In this document: in pieces, positions 1 to 11,409 of the stretch
Layout: each line of letters begins with the position of its first letter
Numbering within the stretch: position 1 is the first letter of the stretch
Source of the DNA: Odobenus rosmarus divergens
Taxonomy: Eukaryota; Chordata; Mammalia; Carnivora; Odobenidae
Direction: 5' to 3'
NCBI RefSeq assembly: GCF_000321225.1
Contig: NW_004451504.1
Location: 457,696 to 521,695, forward strand
Length of the DNA: 64,000 nt
The notes under the pieces: model-generated
Told to the model about the DNA's origin: nothing
Database searches by the model: none
What the model saw: only the letters and a program-made list of their open reading frames with translations
Made by a program: the position numbers and the translations under genes

Positions 1-1692
1 CAAGGAATCTGACTTCCGTGTTCAAAACTTTTTAAATAGAGGCTCTTTACATGGTGATAAATGTGTCTTTTCCCTTTTAGATGTTAGTAAATCAAAGATG
101 GAGAGAACACATTCCAGCTGGTTCACAGATTGGCTCCTCTAGATCCTGGCTCGGCACGCTGTGACTTCTAGGTCACGTCTGGCTCAGGCCTGTTTTTGTG
201 TGGATCTACCAGCTCAGAATTATTTTAACAACTTGAAAGTATTGTAAAAAGGAAAAAAAAAAAAAAAGCATATACGATAGAACCTGTGTGGCCCACAAGT
301 ATTTGCCTTGTGCTGGCTGACCCCTGCTTCTGTTGTTCCCCTGGGTGGGAGGCTGGGGGCTGTGGTGGGGGCAGCGACCGGGGGCCAGGGCCTGCTTCGT
401 GAGCACAGAGCGCCAGTCTCTGCGGGTGTCTTGAGCCAGTGAAGTCTGACAGTCACCACAGACTTTCTCCCCCATTGAAAGGACTTGACTAGCAACAAAA
501 CAAAACAAAACAAAGAACGAATAAAAAAAAAATACTTGGCCAAGGTAAACACACTGAAGTGATAGAGCCGAGATACGAATTCACTTCTTTGACACGGTGG
601 TGGCGCTCACTGGGTTGTAATCGTTAGAACCTGCTTATTGTCTGCAGGCTAGGGAGGGTGGCTGAGAGAGGAGACAGAAGGATGCAGGCACAGGTGGACC
701 AACTGGGAGCGTTTTCTTTATTGTCACGGTTTCACTTGATAGTTTTAAAAACTGCACTTGTATTTGTTTTTAGTTCTCCTGTACTTTTCCTCCCCCTACA
801 GTATTACATGTTTACCCTGCCGTGCCAGGTAGAAATGATACGCTTGTTAGCTGGTCAGAGTGATGGCTGGATTCTGGGTTAGGACAGGGTTCCTTGATTT
901 CCCTGGAGAGCCCAGAGTGCCTTGCGCTTTCCCCTCACTGAACCGGTCACAACGGAACAGTGCCTTGTGTCCCCTGCGGGATTTCTGAGTTAGACAAACA
1001 GGTTTAAAAGTGGTGTGAAGCTTTACCACTTTGGCTTGATCAGCACATTTATATATTCAGCTTTAAAATGTAGCAATCATGATTATTTTAATGTTACACA
1101 GTTATAAGAATCATGAAAAAATGCTACAGAAACTTTTAAATTATTAAACATGTTCCTGCTTTGTTTTCAGAATTTTTTCTATTTAAGCCAATCCTTTTAT
1201 CTTAATTGAATGTTCCACAATTATCTTTTCTAGTACATAGATAGTAATTTAAAACAAATAATTTTCTGGAGCTGTGTAGAATTAGGTTTTCTTGTTACAG
1301 TTGACTCAAAGGAGCTATCACCGTATTCCTTTTGTGATTATATTTATTCCAGAAGCTTTATTTGCTAAGTTTGATTTAACTAGATGATTAATAGTGCCAG
1401 GAAAGCTACTCTTAGATCATTAAGTAGTTCTTTAAGCTTCCCTACGTGAAATGGTAGCTTAGCTATATTTTCTACATACATGTGTCACAACAAAATGCTA
1501 AATTATAACAATTGCCTCTTATTTTCCCTATAATTACAATTTTGTCATAAATATAATTATCCTGGGTTATCTCAAAAGCACAGTAGGTTTTTTGGTCTGG
1601 TTACAAGCATAATGTTGATGTACTCTGCTAAAGTTGTATACAATAGGATAATTTAGAGATTTTTCTGACCTTCTCTCCTCTCCCCCTTTCAG
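1..1692 (+). other. ATG2B: ATG2B intron (3' part of last intron)
   Basis: No coding stretch with good splice sites was found here. The DNA is AT-rich, especially 1030-1660. It ends in a pyrimidine-rich tract (ccttctctcctctccccc) followed by TTTCAG, which is the acceptor of the exon starting at 1693. The upstream ATG2B exons are therefore inferred to lie left of the window. Short open frames here are not supported by any recognised protein. Confidence 0.7.
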
Positions 1693-1923
1693 GGACTTAC
1701 AGACACGGCTCAGACAATTTATGAAACCGCAGCTCGAGAACACGAAAGCAGAGGGGTCACTGGCGCCGTGGGCGAGGTCCTGCGCCAGATTCCTCCTGCA
1801 GTGGTGAAACCTCTGATTGTTGCCACAGAAGCGACATCAAATGTATTAGGTGGCATGAGAAACCAAATTAGACCAGATGTTCGGCAAGACGAGTCACAGA
1901 AATGGCGCCATGGGGAAGACTGA
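1693..1923 (+). CDS. ATG2B: ATG2B, last coding exon (C-terminal 76 residues)
   Basis: ATG2B is a large (about 2,080 residue in human) rod-shaped lipid-transfer protein. It bridges the endoplasmic reticulum and the growing autophagosome membrane, works with WIPI proteins, and also acts at lipid droplets. Only the C-terminal end is present. After the acceptor CAG at 1690-1692 the frame opens with GLTDTAQTIYETA. It continues through EVLRQIPPAVVKPLIV and SNVLGGMRNQIRPD, and stops at TGA 1921-1923 after QKWRHGED. This matches the extreme C-terminus of vertebrate ATG2, part of the ATG C-terminal domain. Length and reading frame are intact, with no internal stop. The gene runs left to right and converges with BDKRB1, as in human. 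Identification is by recalled family sequence and by synteny; ATG2A is excluded by the BDKRB1/BDKRB2 neighbourhood. Confidence 0.9.
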   Translation, partial: GLTDTAQTIYETAAREHESRGVTGAVGEVLRQIPPAVVKPLIVATEATSNVLGGMRNQIRPDVRQDESQKWRHGED

Positions 1924-2570
1924 TATTTCAGATGCAATTCTTTATGGAGATAGTGAGGGTGGAAGTAAGGAGCATAGTGTCCCATTGGCAGCTTTAGAGG
2001 GTACTCATTTAATTTTATTGTGCTCATCTCAGGAACAAAAGCATTTCTTAGTTAAATAATTTAATATCAAAGCAACATGCAACCAAAAACTTGTGACATT
2101 TTAGGGCTAGTTTGGTACTTGCCTCGAGAAATGTTTGGTAGTCAGTGTCAAAAGTTCTTAAGCGTTTGCTGCCAAGTGAGTGGAATGCTTGCTTTTATTA
2201 AAATGGCTGTAATTCTCCTTGCTATGGATGAGAGATCATTGGAAGCCTCCTGTTACAGTACAGAGTGCTCAGAAACTTTGAAAGTGCACTTTGAAAGCAC
2301 TGTTTATGTTGCCCTGAGGAGTTGATTTTTCTCAAGGTTTAAAAAGAATCACAGCTTCGAAACTTTCATTGAGAATGAGAGACAGAAGCTACAGGGAAAG
2401 CAAAGCAAATAGGATTTTAATATAAATATCCCTGAGGAATAAATAACCTAGTCTGTTGGATTTAGTGTCCGTGCACTTGAGAACATTTTTTCCATTCCCT
2501 CAGAAAATCTTGTCTGTGGGTGTTGAGAACGTGAATGTCGCAGACATGTTCTGTTTTGTTGCACTTTATT

Positions 2571-2594
2571 GTGTGTGTGTGTGTGTGTGTGTGT
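2571..2594. repeat. (GT)n microsatellite
   Basis: Twelve uninterrupted GT units inside the ATG2B 3'UTR. Confidence 0.95.
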
Positions 2595-2956
2595 AGATTA
2601 ATACAAGTCATGTGATCTATTCGTTATGTAATTTACAGATTTTTCACAAAATATAAAGAGGAGTAAGACTGAATGTTTTTGGCAAAGGAAGCTAACTCAG
2701 ATGTAGTAACTTCCATTTATTTTAAGTGTAAATGAAAATGTGCATTCTATAATGTACTGGGGCCCATATGATTTATATGTTCACTTTTCAGCAGATATAG
2801 TGCAAGCTTGTTAGAAATGTGTGGAAAGGGAGATTGGAAATGATTTTTACTTTTCTGAAATTAACCAAAAATCCTCCAAATATGCCCTAGTAAGCTATTT
2901 CGAAGTACCATTTTTACTTGGTTAACAGTGTACATTTTGATAACCTGTCAGGAATG

Positions 2957-2962
2957 AATAAA
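2957..2962 (+). promoter_or_regulatory. ATG2B: candidate ATG2B poly(A) signal
   Basis: AATAAA about 1 kb after the ATG2B stop, followed within 20 bases by a T-rich element. An alternative hexamer at 2438-2443 has a weaker downstream context. Cleavage near 2975-2985 is inferred. Confidence 0.5.
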
Positions 2963-3216
2963 GTATTTTTATTTAAAGGTAAAATTGTTTTATGCTTCCA
3001 TGAACATTTTGCTTTTCTTAGAGCATATTCATAGATGGGATACTTGGATCCATCCCAAGATACTTGGGAATACTTTCTCGAAACTGATTTTGGTTAATAT
3101 CAAGTAAATCATTACCTAGGAGTAAGAGGAAAATTGTTCACAAGGACTCACTTTTTGACTTTAGGTGAATCTCGTAGAAAAAATGCAGGACTTTGTGTTC
3201 ATCCACTGATGTGATA

Positions 3217-3318
3217 TGAATTTTCATTTTCTGAAGTGGGGAGAATGCCGTTCACATGAATTTACATGATGTGAATTTTCATTTTCTGAAGTGGGGAGAA
3301 TGCCATTCACATGAATTT
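3217..3318 (+). repeat. two-copy 47-bp direct repeat
   Basis: Positions 3217-3263 and 3272-3318 are the same 47 bases with one mismatch (ccGttc versus ccAttc), separated by 8 bases. This is a local duplication just past the proposed ATG2B 3' end. No repeat family is recognised. Confidence 0.9.
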
Positions 3319-4247
3319 GGATTTCAGAACTACATTTCAGGTTGGGGTTTGAAAAATGATGTTGAATCGATTCCATTCTCTAGATTTTCTGAACAAGAAA
3401 GCAATGTAAGCCAAACATCTGGACATTTAAAATTTATGAAAACTGTGTTAAACAGCATTTAATTTTTGTTTCCTTTTTATTGCTGAAAAAACTTAAGAAA
3501 GGCACTACTCACAGAACCATCTGTTACTCTTTCCCAATTAAATGGATTCCATGCAGAATGTGATCCTGAGTAAACAGTAGCCACGCCCGTGCATCATCGA
3601 GAAGGCTTAGCCGGCTTTGGGGGCACCTTCTGACCGCCCTGCTCGCTGACCCCAGGATGCTCCATGCATCCTTAAAACAGAACATACCATGTCTCTTATT
3701 TGTGATGATTAATCAAACTGCAAAGCCCTTGATCAACTTAAAAATATAAAATCTCTAATTTTAAAATATATTTTCCATAGTCACACTATTTAAGGTCAGT
3801 TAGATATAGTCTAGGGAGAAATAATCATCGTCTTCTTTGCACTCCTGAGTTGCAGATAGACCCATCTTTTGACAAATTTGGTTGTAAATCCTAGTGTAAC
3901 ATGTATCTTCATAATGTCATTTCCATGGCTCTCTGTGACCACAGAATCTGGGTTTGGGAACCAGAAACCTGCCTCAGAAAGGCCCAGTATCAAGGCTCTG
4001 TTCATTGCCAGTTTAACCAAGATGCTCTTTATTTGAGATGTTTATGTAGACTGTATTTGAACACTTCTGCATTATTAAGCGTCCTCAATTTTTTATTTCT
4101 TAAAAATGTCTTTTCCAACCTTTATGTCACAGCGACACAGTAAGGAGGGCGTTGGGCACGACCCTTGGGCTGCCAGATCTGCCCTCACTTGGCAGGTGAC
4201 TTGGCCAAGGCATTAGATTTCTGTAAGCCTCAGCATCTGTCTGTAAA

Positions 4248-4566
4248 CTAAGGGGTTTTGTATGACAAAGCCCAACCGAGATTTTTGGATGATCAGGGTG
4301 TGTGTGTGTGATCAGGGTGTGTGTGTGTGTGTGTGTAGGGTGTGTGTGTGTGTGTGAGAGAGATCAGGGTGTGTGTGTGTGTGATCAGGGTGTGTGTGTG
4401 TGTGTGTTTTGGTAGACTGCCCCATGTGTGTGTGTGTTGTTTGGTAGATTGCCCCAGACTAAGGGGTTTTGTACAACAAAGCCCAAAAGAGATTTTTGGA
4501 TGATCAGGGTGTGTGTGTGTGTGGTGTGTGTGTGTGGTGTGTGTGTTGTTTGGTAGACTGCCCCAG
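4248..4566. repeat. duplicated block with interspersed (GT)n
   Basis: A roughly 50-base block beginning CTAAGGGGTTTTGTA occurs at 4248-4298 and again at 4459-4508 (period 211). A second motif, TTTGGTAGACTGCCCCA, occurs in three variants near 4408, 4440 and 4550. GT tracts and 'gatcagggtg' units lie between them. The structure looks like slippage plus unequal exchange on a GT microsatellite. Confidence 0.85.
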
Positions 4567-7095
4567 ACCTGTGACACCCCGGGCTGGGGGTGCTGGAGAG
4601 CATGGAGGTCACACCACACACGGTAGCCACGGGCTCCCTCAGATCTTGGATCTCTGAGTACTGCATTTCTGAGCGGCCACTGGGCCTGTGTGGTTGACTT
4701 TGATGAGCTATCCTGCATGGAGTAGACGGTGTGTGTCCACGTGTCGCTGCCCAGAGGCCGTATGGGTGTGTCCCCAGCGAGTCCAGGTGAGCAAGCCTGA
4801 CCAAGATCCGTCAGCGAGTTTTAAGACCACAGTGTTACAGAAGCATGTGAAGACCACTTTATAAAGGCAGCGATACTTCCTCTTGAATGGGGCTGATGTG
4901 CATCCCATTTCCCTGTCTGTTCCCACATTGCTATTATTTACCAGTAGAACATTCCCTTTTAATATCTGCCTTTTAGGACAGACATAATACAGCCTTTCTT
5001 CTAGACACAGCAGTAAACTTTGACTTTAGTGAAGGTTGGGTCCAGTTTGGATTCCCACTTTAAGCACATATATTTCACATCAATATTTTTATAATCTAAG
5101 ACTCACTTTAGGGAATCTTTCCAAGTCCCAGTGTGCCTAGAATAGCAAAAATACTAAAAACTGATGTTTCCTGCCTCCTGCTGTGTGTCACTTTTAAATG
5201 GTATTAAAATATTTCCAGGAAAAATGTTTAGTTTTTAATCCTCTCCTGTAAAAACCGTGTTCTGTAGGTTTGGTGCCCTTGCTCAGTTTCAAAACCATCT
5301 AGGCAGCTCTGTGGGCTGCTGTGCAGGGGCCGCTGGCCCAGGGGCGTCGGGCCTGCCTCCAGTGTGTTCAGGTCGGGTTCTGTGCACTGTGTACTCTCCC
5401 CAGAGTGGGTGGACAGCAGGCGGTGTTGACTTGGCAGCCGTGTTAAATGAGAACTCTTCACTACATGGTTTCAGGGTTAACAACTGTCGTGACATTCATT
5501 TAAATCCTGTAGATGTGAAAAGCTTCGTGACTTTAATCACTGGCCTTTGCTTCCCTTTTCTTACACCTGCATTGGGTAGAATTCCTCAGAATTACAGGGA
5601 GGAGTGTGGCAGGGCTAGTGTTCGTGGTGAGCAGTCACTCCCGTTTCCCCTCACATCCTCTTGACCTACTGAAGACATGAGGGCCAATGTCTGTAAAGTT
5701 CCTTGAGCTTGAAAGTAAGGGACTGTCAAAAGCAAAGTGATACTCTTTTGTATCTGCAGACGCATCCATCCACTGGACATACCAGTTGGTATCATATAGA
5801 ATAAATCAAATAGAAATTTGTGCGTCTTAGCTTTAACTAGGAAGGCTTCTTGTAGAGTGTATAATATAGGGGGGAAAATCTTCTGTCAAACAATCTTATT
5901 TCTGTTTATAGGAAGGTATAGTCGGTCTTTCCATAGAAGCCTAGTTGTGCGCTTTAGTGCCAACTTCCTTTTATCTCCGTATTTTGGGACCATGTAGGCG
6001 CACCACCCCCTTTAGCAGACCTTGTAAGCTTACGTGGGGAGTATTTTCCTCAATCCTGTTTATGTACATCAGACACAGAAAAGCTCTTCTAACACACCAG
6101 TGTCATGGGCTGTCTTGGGGATGAGAAATTTGAGTTTCAACAATTCACGCTGAGAGGTCAGCAGTTTTCAAAAACATCGGGGTCCGGGATTTTTGCCTCC
6201 CATCCCAACTGTGGCCACCGTGGTTTCGAGCGTGTGGCTCAGTGGGAAGCACCAGAGTGCGGGCTGCTGTGCGACTCGGGATGGCTGAGGGGGTGGCCGT
6301 GGCCTGGGTGACCCCTCCGGCGCCGTGGGCGGTGGAATTAGCAGCCCTCCCTTTAAGAAGCGTGTTCACTTTGCTGTTTGACTCGTGTTGTGCATACATG
6401 AAACGGCAGCTTCCAGCCTCGGGGTGGGTTTCCTAAGCGGCTGGGGGCGCAGGCCGCACTCGTCACTTTTCCACTGTGGACCGTGGTGGAGGGGGGGCGC
6501 CGAGTTCGGCTCTCCTGCGAATCCCTCCCGACTTAACCTTGGACATGGAACTTAATCTCACCACAGTGTTGTATGCTCCTTGCTGAGTTCCCTAGTTTCC
6601 CTACTTAATTTTGGATGTGAGTACTTTAAGAACACTACTGCTGTATGAGTCTTTTTGTGGAAATGTAACTCGTCCGTGTGACTATGGAAAATATTATGAA
6701 ATGGAGAGTATGCTTGAAGAAAATTAAAATATTTACTCTTTGGAGTTTGGTTTAAACACTATTGTGTTTCGCCAAGAACGGGTCCCACGGCCTGTACAAA
6801 ACACTTCTCAGGGTGGGGCTCAGGTCTGTGGCAGATCCTGTTACTGAGACCCCGGTGCTGGTGACGGCAAATCACGAGTCTACCTGCCGCCCGTTTCTGA
6901 GCTGCACGGGGCATGTGATGGTAAAGCTTGCCACTCCTACCCCCTGCAGGGTGTTCGTCACTCTTGTTATCTCAGCCCTGCAGTGTGGACTTGTGACAAA
7001 CATACCTTCTCGTGTCAGTCTGAGGGACCTAGATAAATACCTGATAAGTCTGCTCTATATGGGGGAATGTTTTTACTTGTAAAAGAGATTTTATT
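4567..7095. other. intergenic, no gene recognised
   Basis: Mixed-composition single-copy DNA between ATG2B and BDKRB1. Open frames up to 135 codons exist (5257-5664 +) but show no recognisable protein, signal or splice context. I see no clear repeat family in most of this span. Confidence 0.6.
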
Positions 7096-7099
7096 TATT

Positions 7100-7195
7100 A
7101 TTTTGGGGGGGCAGCAAAAAGCAAAGTTTATTAAGCGATAGCAAAGTGATAGTACAAAGCTCCTGAGGAGGTAGGGGGGACCTGAGAGGGTTGCC
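7100..7195 (-). mobile_element. possible LTR 3' fragment
   Basis: On the minus strand this reads as a pyrimidine-rich stretch, then TTAATAAACTTTGCTTTTTGCTGC. That poly(A)-signal layout is typical of the R/U5 part of retroviral LTRs. No terminal repeat or coding remnant is visible next to it, so the assignment is tentative. Confidence 0.35.
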
Positions 7196-7210
7196 CTGAA
7201 AGAGAGATTT

Positions 7211-7535
7211 TAAAGGAGTACTTTTTAAAGATTTATTTATTTATTTATTTTTAAATTTTTGACAGAGATACAGCGAGAGAAGGAACACAAGCAGGGGGAG
7301 TGGGAGAGGGAGAAGCAGGCTTCCCACGGAGCAGGGAGCCCAACTCGGGGCTCGATCCCAGGACCCTGGGATCATGACCTGAGCCGAAGGCAGACGCTCA
7401 ACGACTAAGCCACCCAGGGGCCCCCTCCCCCCCCTTTTTTTTAAGATTTAAAAAATTTTCTTTAATTTTTTGACAGAGAGCAAGAGAGGGAACACAAGCA
7501 GGGGTAGTGGGAGAGGGAGATAAAGGAGTACTTTT
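7211..7535 (-). mobile_element. two-unit CAN SINE insertion with one shared target-site duplication
   Basis: The 15-bp direct repeat taaaggagtactttt at 7211-7225 and 7521-7535 brackets the insertion. Inside, on the minus strand, lies a 5'-truncated CAN SINE body (7520 down to about 7430). It is followed by a complete CAN SINE with its tRNA-like head at about 7424 and its AT-rich tail near 7226. Most simply, a full SINE inserted into the A-tail of a truncated one. Confidence 0.85.
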
Positions 7536-8155
7536 AAATCAGTCCTTTAAAAGAGGTTTTGATAGGACAGGTGTCACTGTGAAACCACTCTGAGCTATCA
7601 GGGAAACATCAGGGCACACTTCACACATGGCTCTTCTGATGGAGGGATAGGAACCTTTGTGGGGTGCTTGCTGCCTGCCGGGTGTCGGGGTGCGTGGGTT
7701 CTTTCTGTAACCTCAGGGCCCCTCGGAGAGGCAGTTGGTGCTGTCCCTGTTTTCCAGAGAAGTCAAGAACCTTGCTGTGGTCACATGCTGTGACTCCCAA
7801 ACCCCATGCTCATCCTAGGACGTCATTTAAGGGGAACTTGCACAGTTGTCTGAATTAGTGAAAGCTCATCACTAATTAGGAAACTAAGAGGAATTTTGCT
7901 AAAAGATTAAGATTCACGATTCTTAGAATGCTTGAGCCTAAGGCAAGAACAAACTTGCTTCTGCATCTCTCACCTGCATCTCTAGCCCTGCTCCGCTCTC
8001 CTGGCTGGGCACCAGCCGCTCTTGTCCTTTGGTTCTGCCACATCCCTGTATGCAGGGGTTAGAGATCTTTCCTTTTCCTTTTTTTTTTTTTTTTTTAATG
8101 ATGTTCAGGCCCCACTCAGCACCAACTAAGTAAGAATCTGCGAATGGGGCTAAGT

Positions 8156-8366
8156 CAGGGTCTTCACGCCTTAGCAATTTTGACGTTTGGGGCTGGTTAA
8201 TCCTTTGTTGGGGGGCCGTCTTGTGCACTGCAGGATGTTGAGCAGCACATCCTTGGCCTTACCCAGTAGAGGCAAGTAGCACCCCTCCCCAACTGTGAAA
8301 ACCAAAATGTCCGCAGATATGGTCAGATGTCCCCTGGGTGGCAGAATCCACCTGTGCAAACCGCTG
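8156..8366 (-). mobile_element. MER20-like hAT-Charlie DNA transposon
   Basis: On the plus strand the order of blocks matches the reverse complement of MER20 as I recall it: ttttgacgtttgggg, gtgcactgcaggatgtt, agtagcacccctcccc, aaaatgtccgcag, atgtcccctggg. It is non-autonomous and has no coding content. Confidence 0.7.
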
Positions 8367-8439
8367 GGCTCACAGCTCCCCTGGGGAAATAACATGCCTC
8401 CTGGAGCGAGAACAGTGCCTAGGAGCCTTCCCACATTCC

Positions 8440-8708
8440 TTTCCAGAATGCTCTGCCTGTTTCCTCCTTGTTGCAACTTAAAAGGTTACCATTTTCAGAC
8501 AGGGCCAGCCACCCTACCTACCTCTTTATTCTCCATTATCGCACACATTCCTTGAAACTGTGGTCCTGCTCTCCTAAGTCCACACTGACTTGTCTCAGTG
8601 TTTATTGCCTGACACCCTCTGTGAGGGCAGGGCCCACACGCACCTGGCGCCTGGCACAGGGCCTTGCCCAGAATCAAGGCATCGGCGCCTAGTGAATGAA
8701 TGAATGAA
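8440..8708 (+). repeat. L2-like LINE 3' end
   Basis: Blocks such as 'tgtgagggcagggccc', 'cctggcacagggc' and a terminal TGAATGAATGAATGAA match the 3' end of ancient L2 elements in plus orientation. It is heavily diverged. Confidence 0.55.
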
Positions 8709-10037
8709 CCTTAGCGCTCCTATCGTCCTACACGGTCACTTTGCAGTGAGGATGTCAAGTCCAGAGAGGCAAAGTTACGGGCTCAAGATCACATGATTAG
8801 TACTTGAAGATGTCCTTTATTCAGTGCAGTTTTACTTGCTTGGTTTTAGCAATATGTGAGAATACCAGTACATCCATAAACATAACATAGGTGAAAACCC
8901 CGTATTTGTTCAGTATTTACTCTGGGACTGCCATGCTCAGGACTCCGCCCTGTGGCATCCACACTCAGCCTCAGCTGGGGCCCTGGCCGGGAGCGGACGG
9001 CCACGTGGACAACTGGCAGAGGCCATAAGGAAGGGACTGACGGAGCCTTGGCAGGCAGGGCCAGGGAGACCACGGCTGCCTTGGAGCCTCTTTCACGTCC
9101 AGCCCTGGGTCCGTCCTGGGCCTCCCAGTCAGTGGTGATTTCTCGCCTTCTGAGAAGCCACTTGGAGCAACAGAAGCCTCCTTGCAGGCCCGAAGGGACA
9201 GACAGGGAGAGATTCCCAGAACCTGCAGCCAAGGGAGGGGCCGCCTGACCAGGGTGGTGGCCTTGCGTGCAGGGCAGTACAGTAAGCCGAGGGGCCGGAG
9301 GAATAAATCCCACCCTCAGGCTCCTACCCGTCCCTGTGCTGCTGGAGCCCCCGAGGGGTAGATGAGCGCCGCCCAGCCCTCGAGCATCCTCTTACTTGTA
9401 TTCGTGCTGTTCCTTCCGCAGGGGACGAAACATGCTCCGGAGCAGGGGCCTGTCCAAAGCCACACAACCTGCGTGTCCAGGAACACTCGTCACCAATGAC
9501 AGATGAAGCCCCCAAACCCAGCCGCTTTTCATTCTCATGAAGTCCAGTCGGTGCTCCTCAATATGCGGCAGCTCTCCTCCAGTGGGGATGGAGGAGCCCA
9601 GGCATCCCCTATCTTGTGGCTCCGCCTCCCCTGGACGGGGTGGGGGTGCGGAGGAGGACAGCCTGGCTCTGGCGTTTGCCCACCAGCTGTAGGTCAGAAT
9701 CCTGTCCCGTGACCACACCCAGCCTGAAGGGAACCTGATGTCGCAGCCTTGCTGTGTGTCTAGGAAGGGAGGCAATGGGAGTTGGTGAGCGCCTGGCCAG
9801 ACCGCTACGTGTAGCTCATAATTTGGAATTTGCATCCAGGAATGTGTGCAGACCCACACTTAGCAGCACCCTACTGGAATTACAAGTAGTTTCCCTCCAA
9901 GATAATTTGCCACTACCAGAGTTGGAGCTTCGCCCCTGCCCCCGGCTTGTTTATATTCCCGAAAGCAGTACCACATGGAGCAAATAAAATTTGGCAAACA
10001 AATTTGCTGAGTAACGAGGCAGGATGATATAACGTAG
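8709..10037. other. intergenic, no gene recognised
   Basis: GC-moderate sequence. Overlapping open frames of up to 155 codons on the minus strand (8846-9313 and 9392-9859) have low-complexity Pro/Arg/Ser composition and no recognisable domain. They are treated as chance. Confidence 0.6.
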
Positions 10038-10192
10038 TGGTCCTCACAACTTGTCTGCCTACTGAAACCACTGGAGGATCTTTTAACAATTCCAAAATTC
10101 AGGCCACACCCACGACCAATTAAATCAATCCCTGGGGCATATTTTTGAAGCTCCCTGGGTGACTCGTGTGCAGACAAGTTTGGGTACCACTG
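10038..10192. mobile_element. MER5A-like hAT-Charlie element
   Basis: It starts with agtggtcctcac and ends with ttgggtaccactgg, imperfect inverted ends typical of MER5A. In between are 'ggcatatttttgaagctccctgg' type blocks of the internal sequence. Non-coding. Confidence 0.65.
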
Positions 10193-10425
10193 GTATAGTA
10201 GCTAAGAATACAGATTTTAGACCGTCAGACTGCCTAGCGCTGAATCCAGGCTTCAGTATTTGTTAGCTGTGTGGCCTTGGGGAAGTTGTTTAACCTCTCT
10301 GTGCTTCAGTTTCCTCCTCTATAAAACAGAGATGATAATATGGTTGTCATGAGGATTGTGTGAGTTAATGCATGAAAGTGCTTAGACTAGTGTCTCACAC
10401 ACTGTATCATGTGAGCGTTAGGGGT
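10193..10425 (+). repeat. MIR SINE
   Basis: Contains the MIR core order: 'gctgtgtggccttgggg', 'cctctctgtgcttcagtttcctc', 'gatgataata', 'gaggattgtgtgagttaatgc'. An L2-like minus-strand fragment follows at about 10430-10540 ('gagtgcttactgtgtgccagg'). Confidence 0.85.
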
Positions 10426-10978
10426 AGTTAACTATTTCCTGAGTGCTTACTGTGTGCCAGGTCCCAACTGAGAGCTGAAAGATGTCCCCTTGGTCTTGGG
10501 GAGCTCAGAACCCAGTGGGAAGACATCGATTAGACCCAGCTAATCATTCCAGCCATTTGCCCCTTATAAAATGGAAATCAATATGTTTTGCTCCTGAGAG
10601 ATCAAGTGATATTCCACAAAACTGAAGCAGAAACTACTCCGAGCAGTTTTAGACTTGGAATTCCTGCTTCTGAAGACCCCACCTGGTCTCTCCTTTCCCT
10701 CGGCCATGCAAACTTCCTGCTTCCCTGGCGTTAAACACAGATCTGGGGAAGCCTGGGGCTTGCTAGGGGAGCCGGCTGCCTTTTTAGCTGATGTTCAGGA
10801 TTGCCTAGTTACAGGGAAATTTGACTTGGAGGGTACATCCTGGTTAGCATTTGGAAATAAAAGTCAAAGAGGGTGCTGGAGGCAAAGTCGTTGGGGCTTG
10901 GGGACAGCTGAGAAAAGCGAACCCTACCAGGTCCTTACCGTAAGAATTTCTAGGCTATCAGCAGAGGGCAAACCCTTC

Positions 10979-11173
10979 CCTTTTTAAAAAAGATTTTATT
11001 TATTCATTTGAGAGAGAGACAGAGCACGCAAGCAGGGGGAGAGGCAGAGGGAGAGAGAAGCAGGCTCCCCACAGAGCCAGCTGGGAGCCGGAAGTGGGGC
11101 TTGATCCCAGGACCCGGAGATCACGACCTGAGCTGAAGGCAGATGCCAATCATCTGAGCCATACAGGCACCCC
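10979..11173 (-). mobile_element. CAN SINE (tRNA-Lys derived)
   Basis: Poly(T)/AT-rich tail at the left, 'gagagagagacagagcacgcaag', 'agcaggctcc', then a degenerate tRNA-like head ending gccatacaggcacccc. It is somewhat diverged from the young SINE consensus. Confidence 0.85.
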
Positions 11174-11409
11174 GAACCATTCTTTTTTTTTTTAAATAAT
11201 TTTTATTGTTATGTTAATCACCATACATTACATCATTAGTTTTTGATGTAGTGTTCCATGATTCATTGTTTGTGCATAAAACCCAGTGTTCCACGCAGAA
11301 CGTGCCCTCTTTAATACCCATCCTACCCATCCCCCCACCCCCCTCCCCTCTAGAACGCTCAGTTTGTTTTTCAGAGTCCATCGTCTCTAATGGCCGAACC
11401 ATTCTTTTT
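11172..11409 (-). mobile_element. 5'-truncated L1 3'UTR insertion with 16-bp target-site duplication
   Basis: The 16-bp repeat ccgaaccattcttttt at 11172-11187 and 11394-11409 flanks about 206 bp. That segment begins with poly(T) and matches the 3'UTR of carnivoran L1 in minus orientation ('atgttaatcaccatac', 'gatgtagtgttccatg', 'aacgtgccctctttaa'). The left copy overlaps the head of the neighbouring SINE, so the L1 came later. Confidence 0.85.

Larger units (their letters stand above)
1924..2975 (+). other. ATG2B: ATG2B 3' untranslated region (minimum extent)
   Basis: AT-rich sequence directly follows the ATG2B stop codon. Canonical AATAAA hexamers lie at 2438-2443 and 2957-2962. The second has a T-rich downstream stretch (gtatttttattt), as expected of a used poly(A) site. 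A 24-bp (GT)n tract at 2571-2594 lies inside. The true 3' end is inferred and could be further downstream. Confidence 0.6.

Noticed and set aside
1877..2059. Plus-strand 60-codon frame at the ATG2B end
   Set aside because: It is a shifted frame over the ATG2B terminus and 3'UTR. The true frame ends at 1923.
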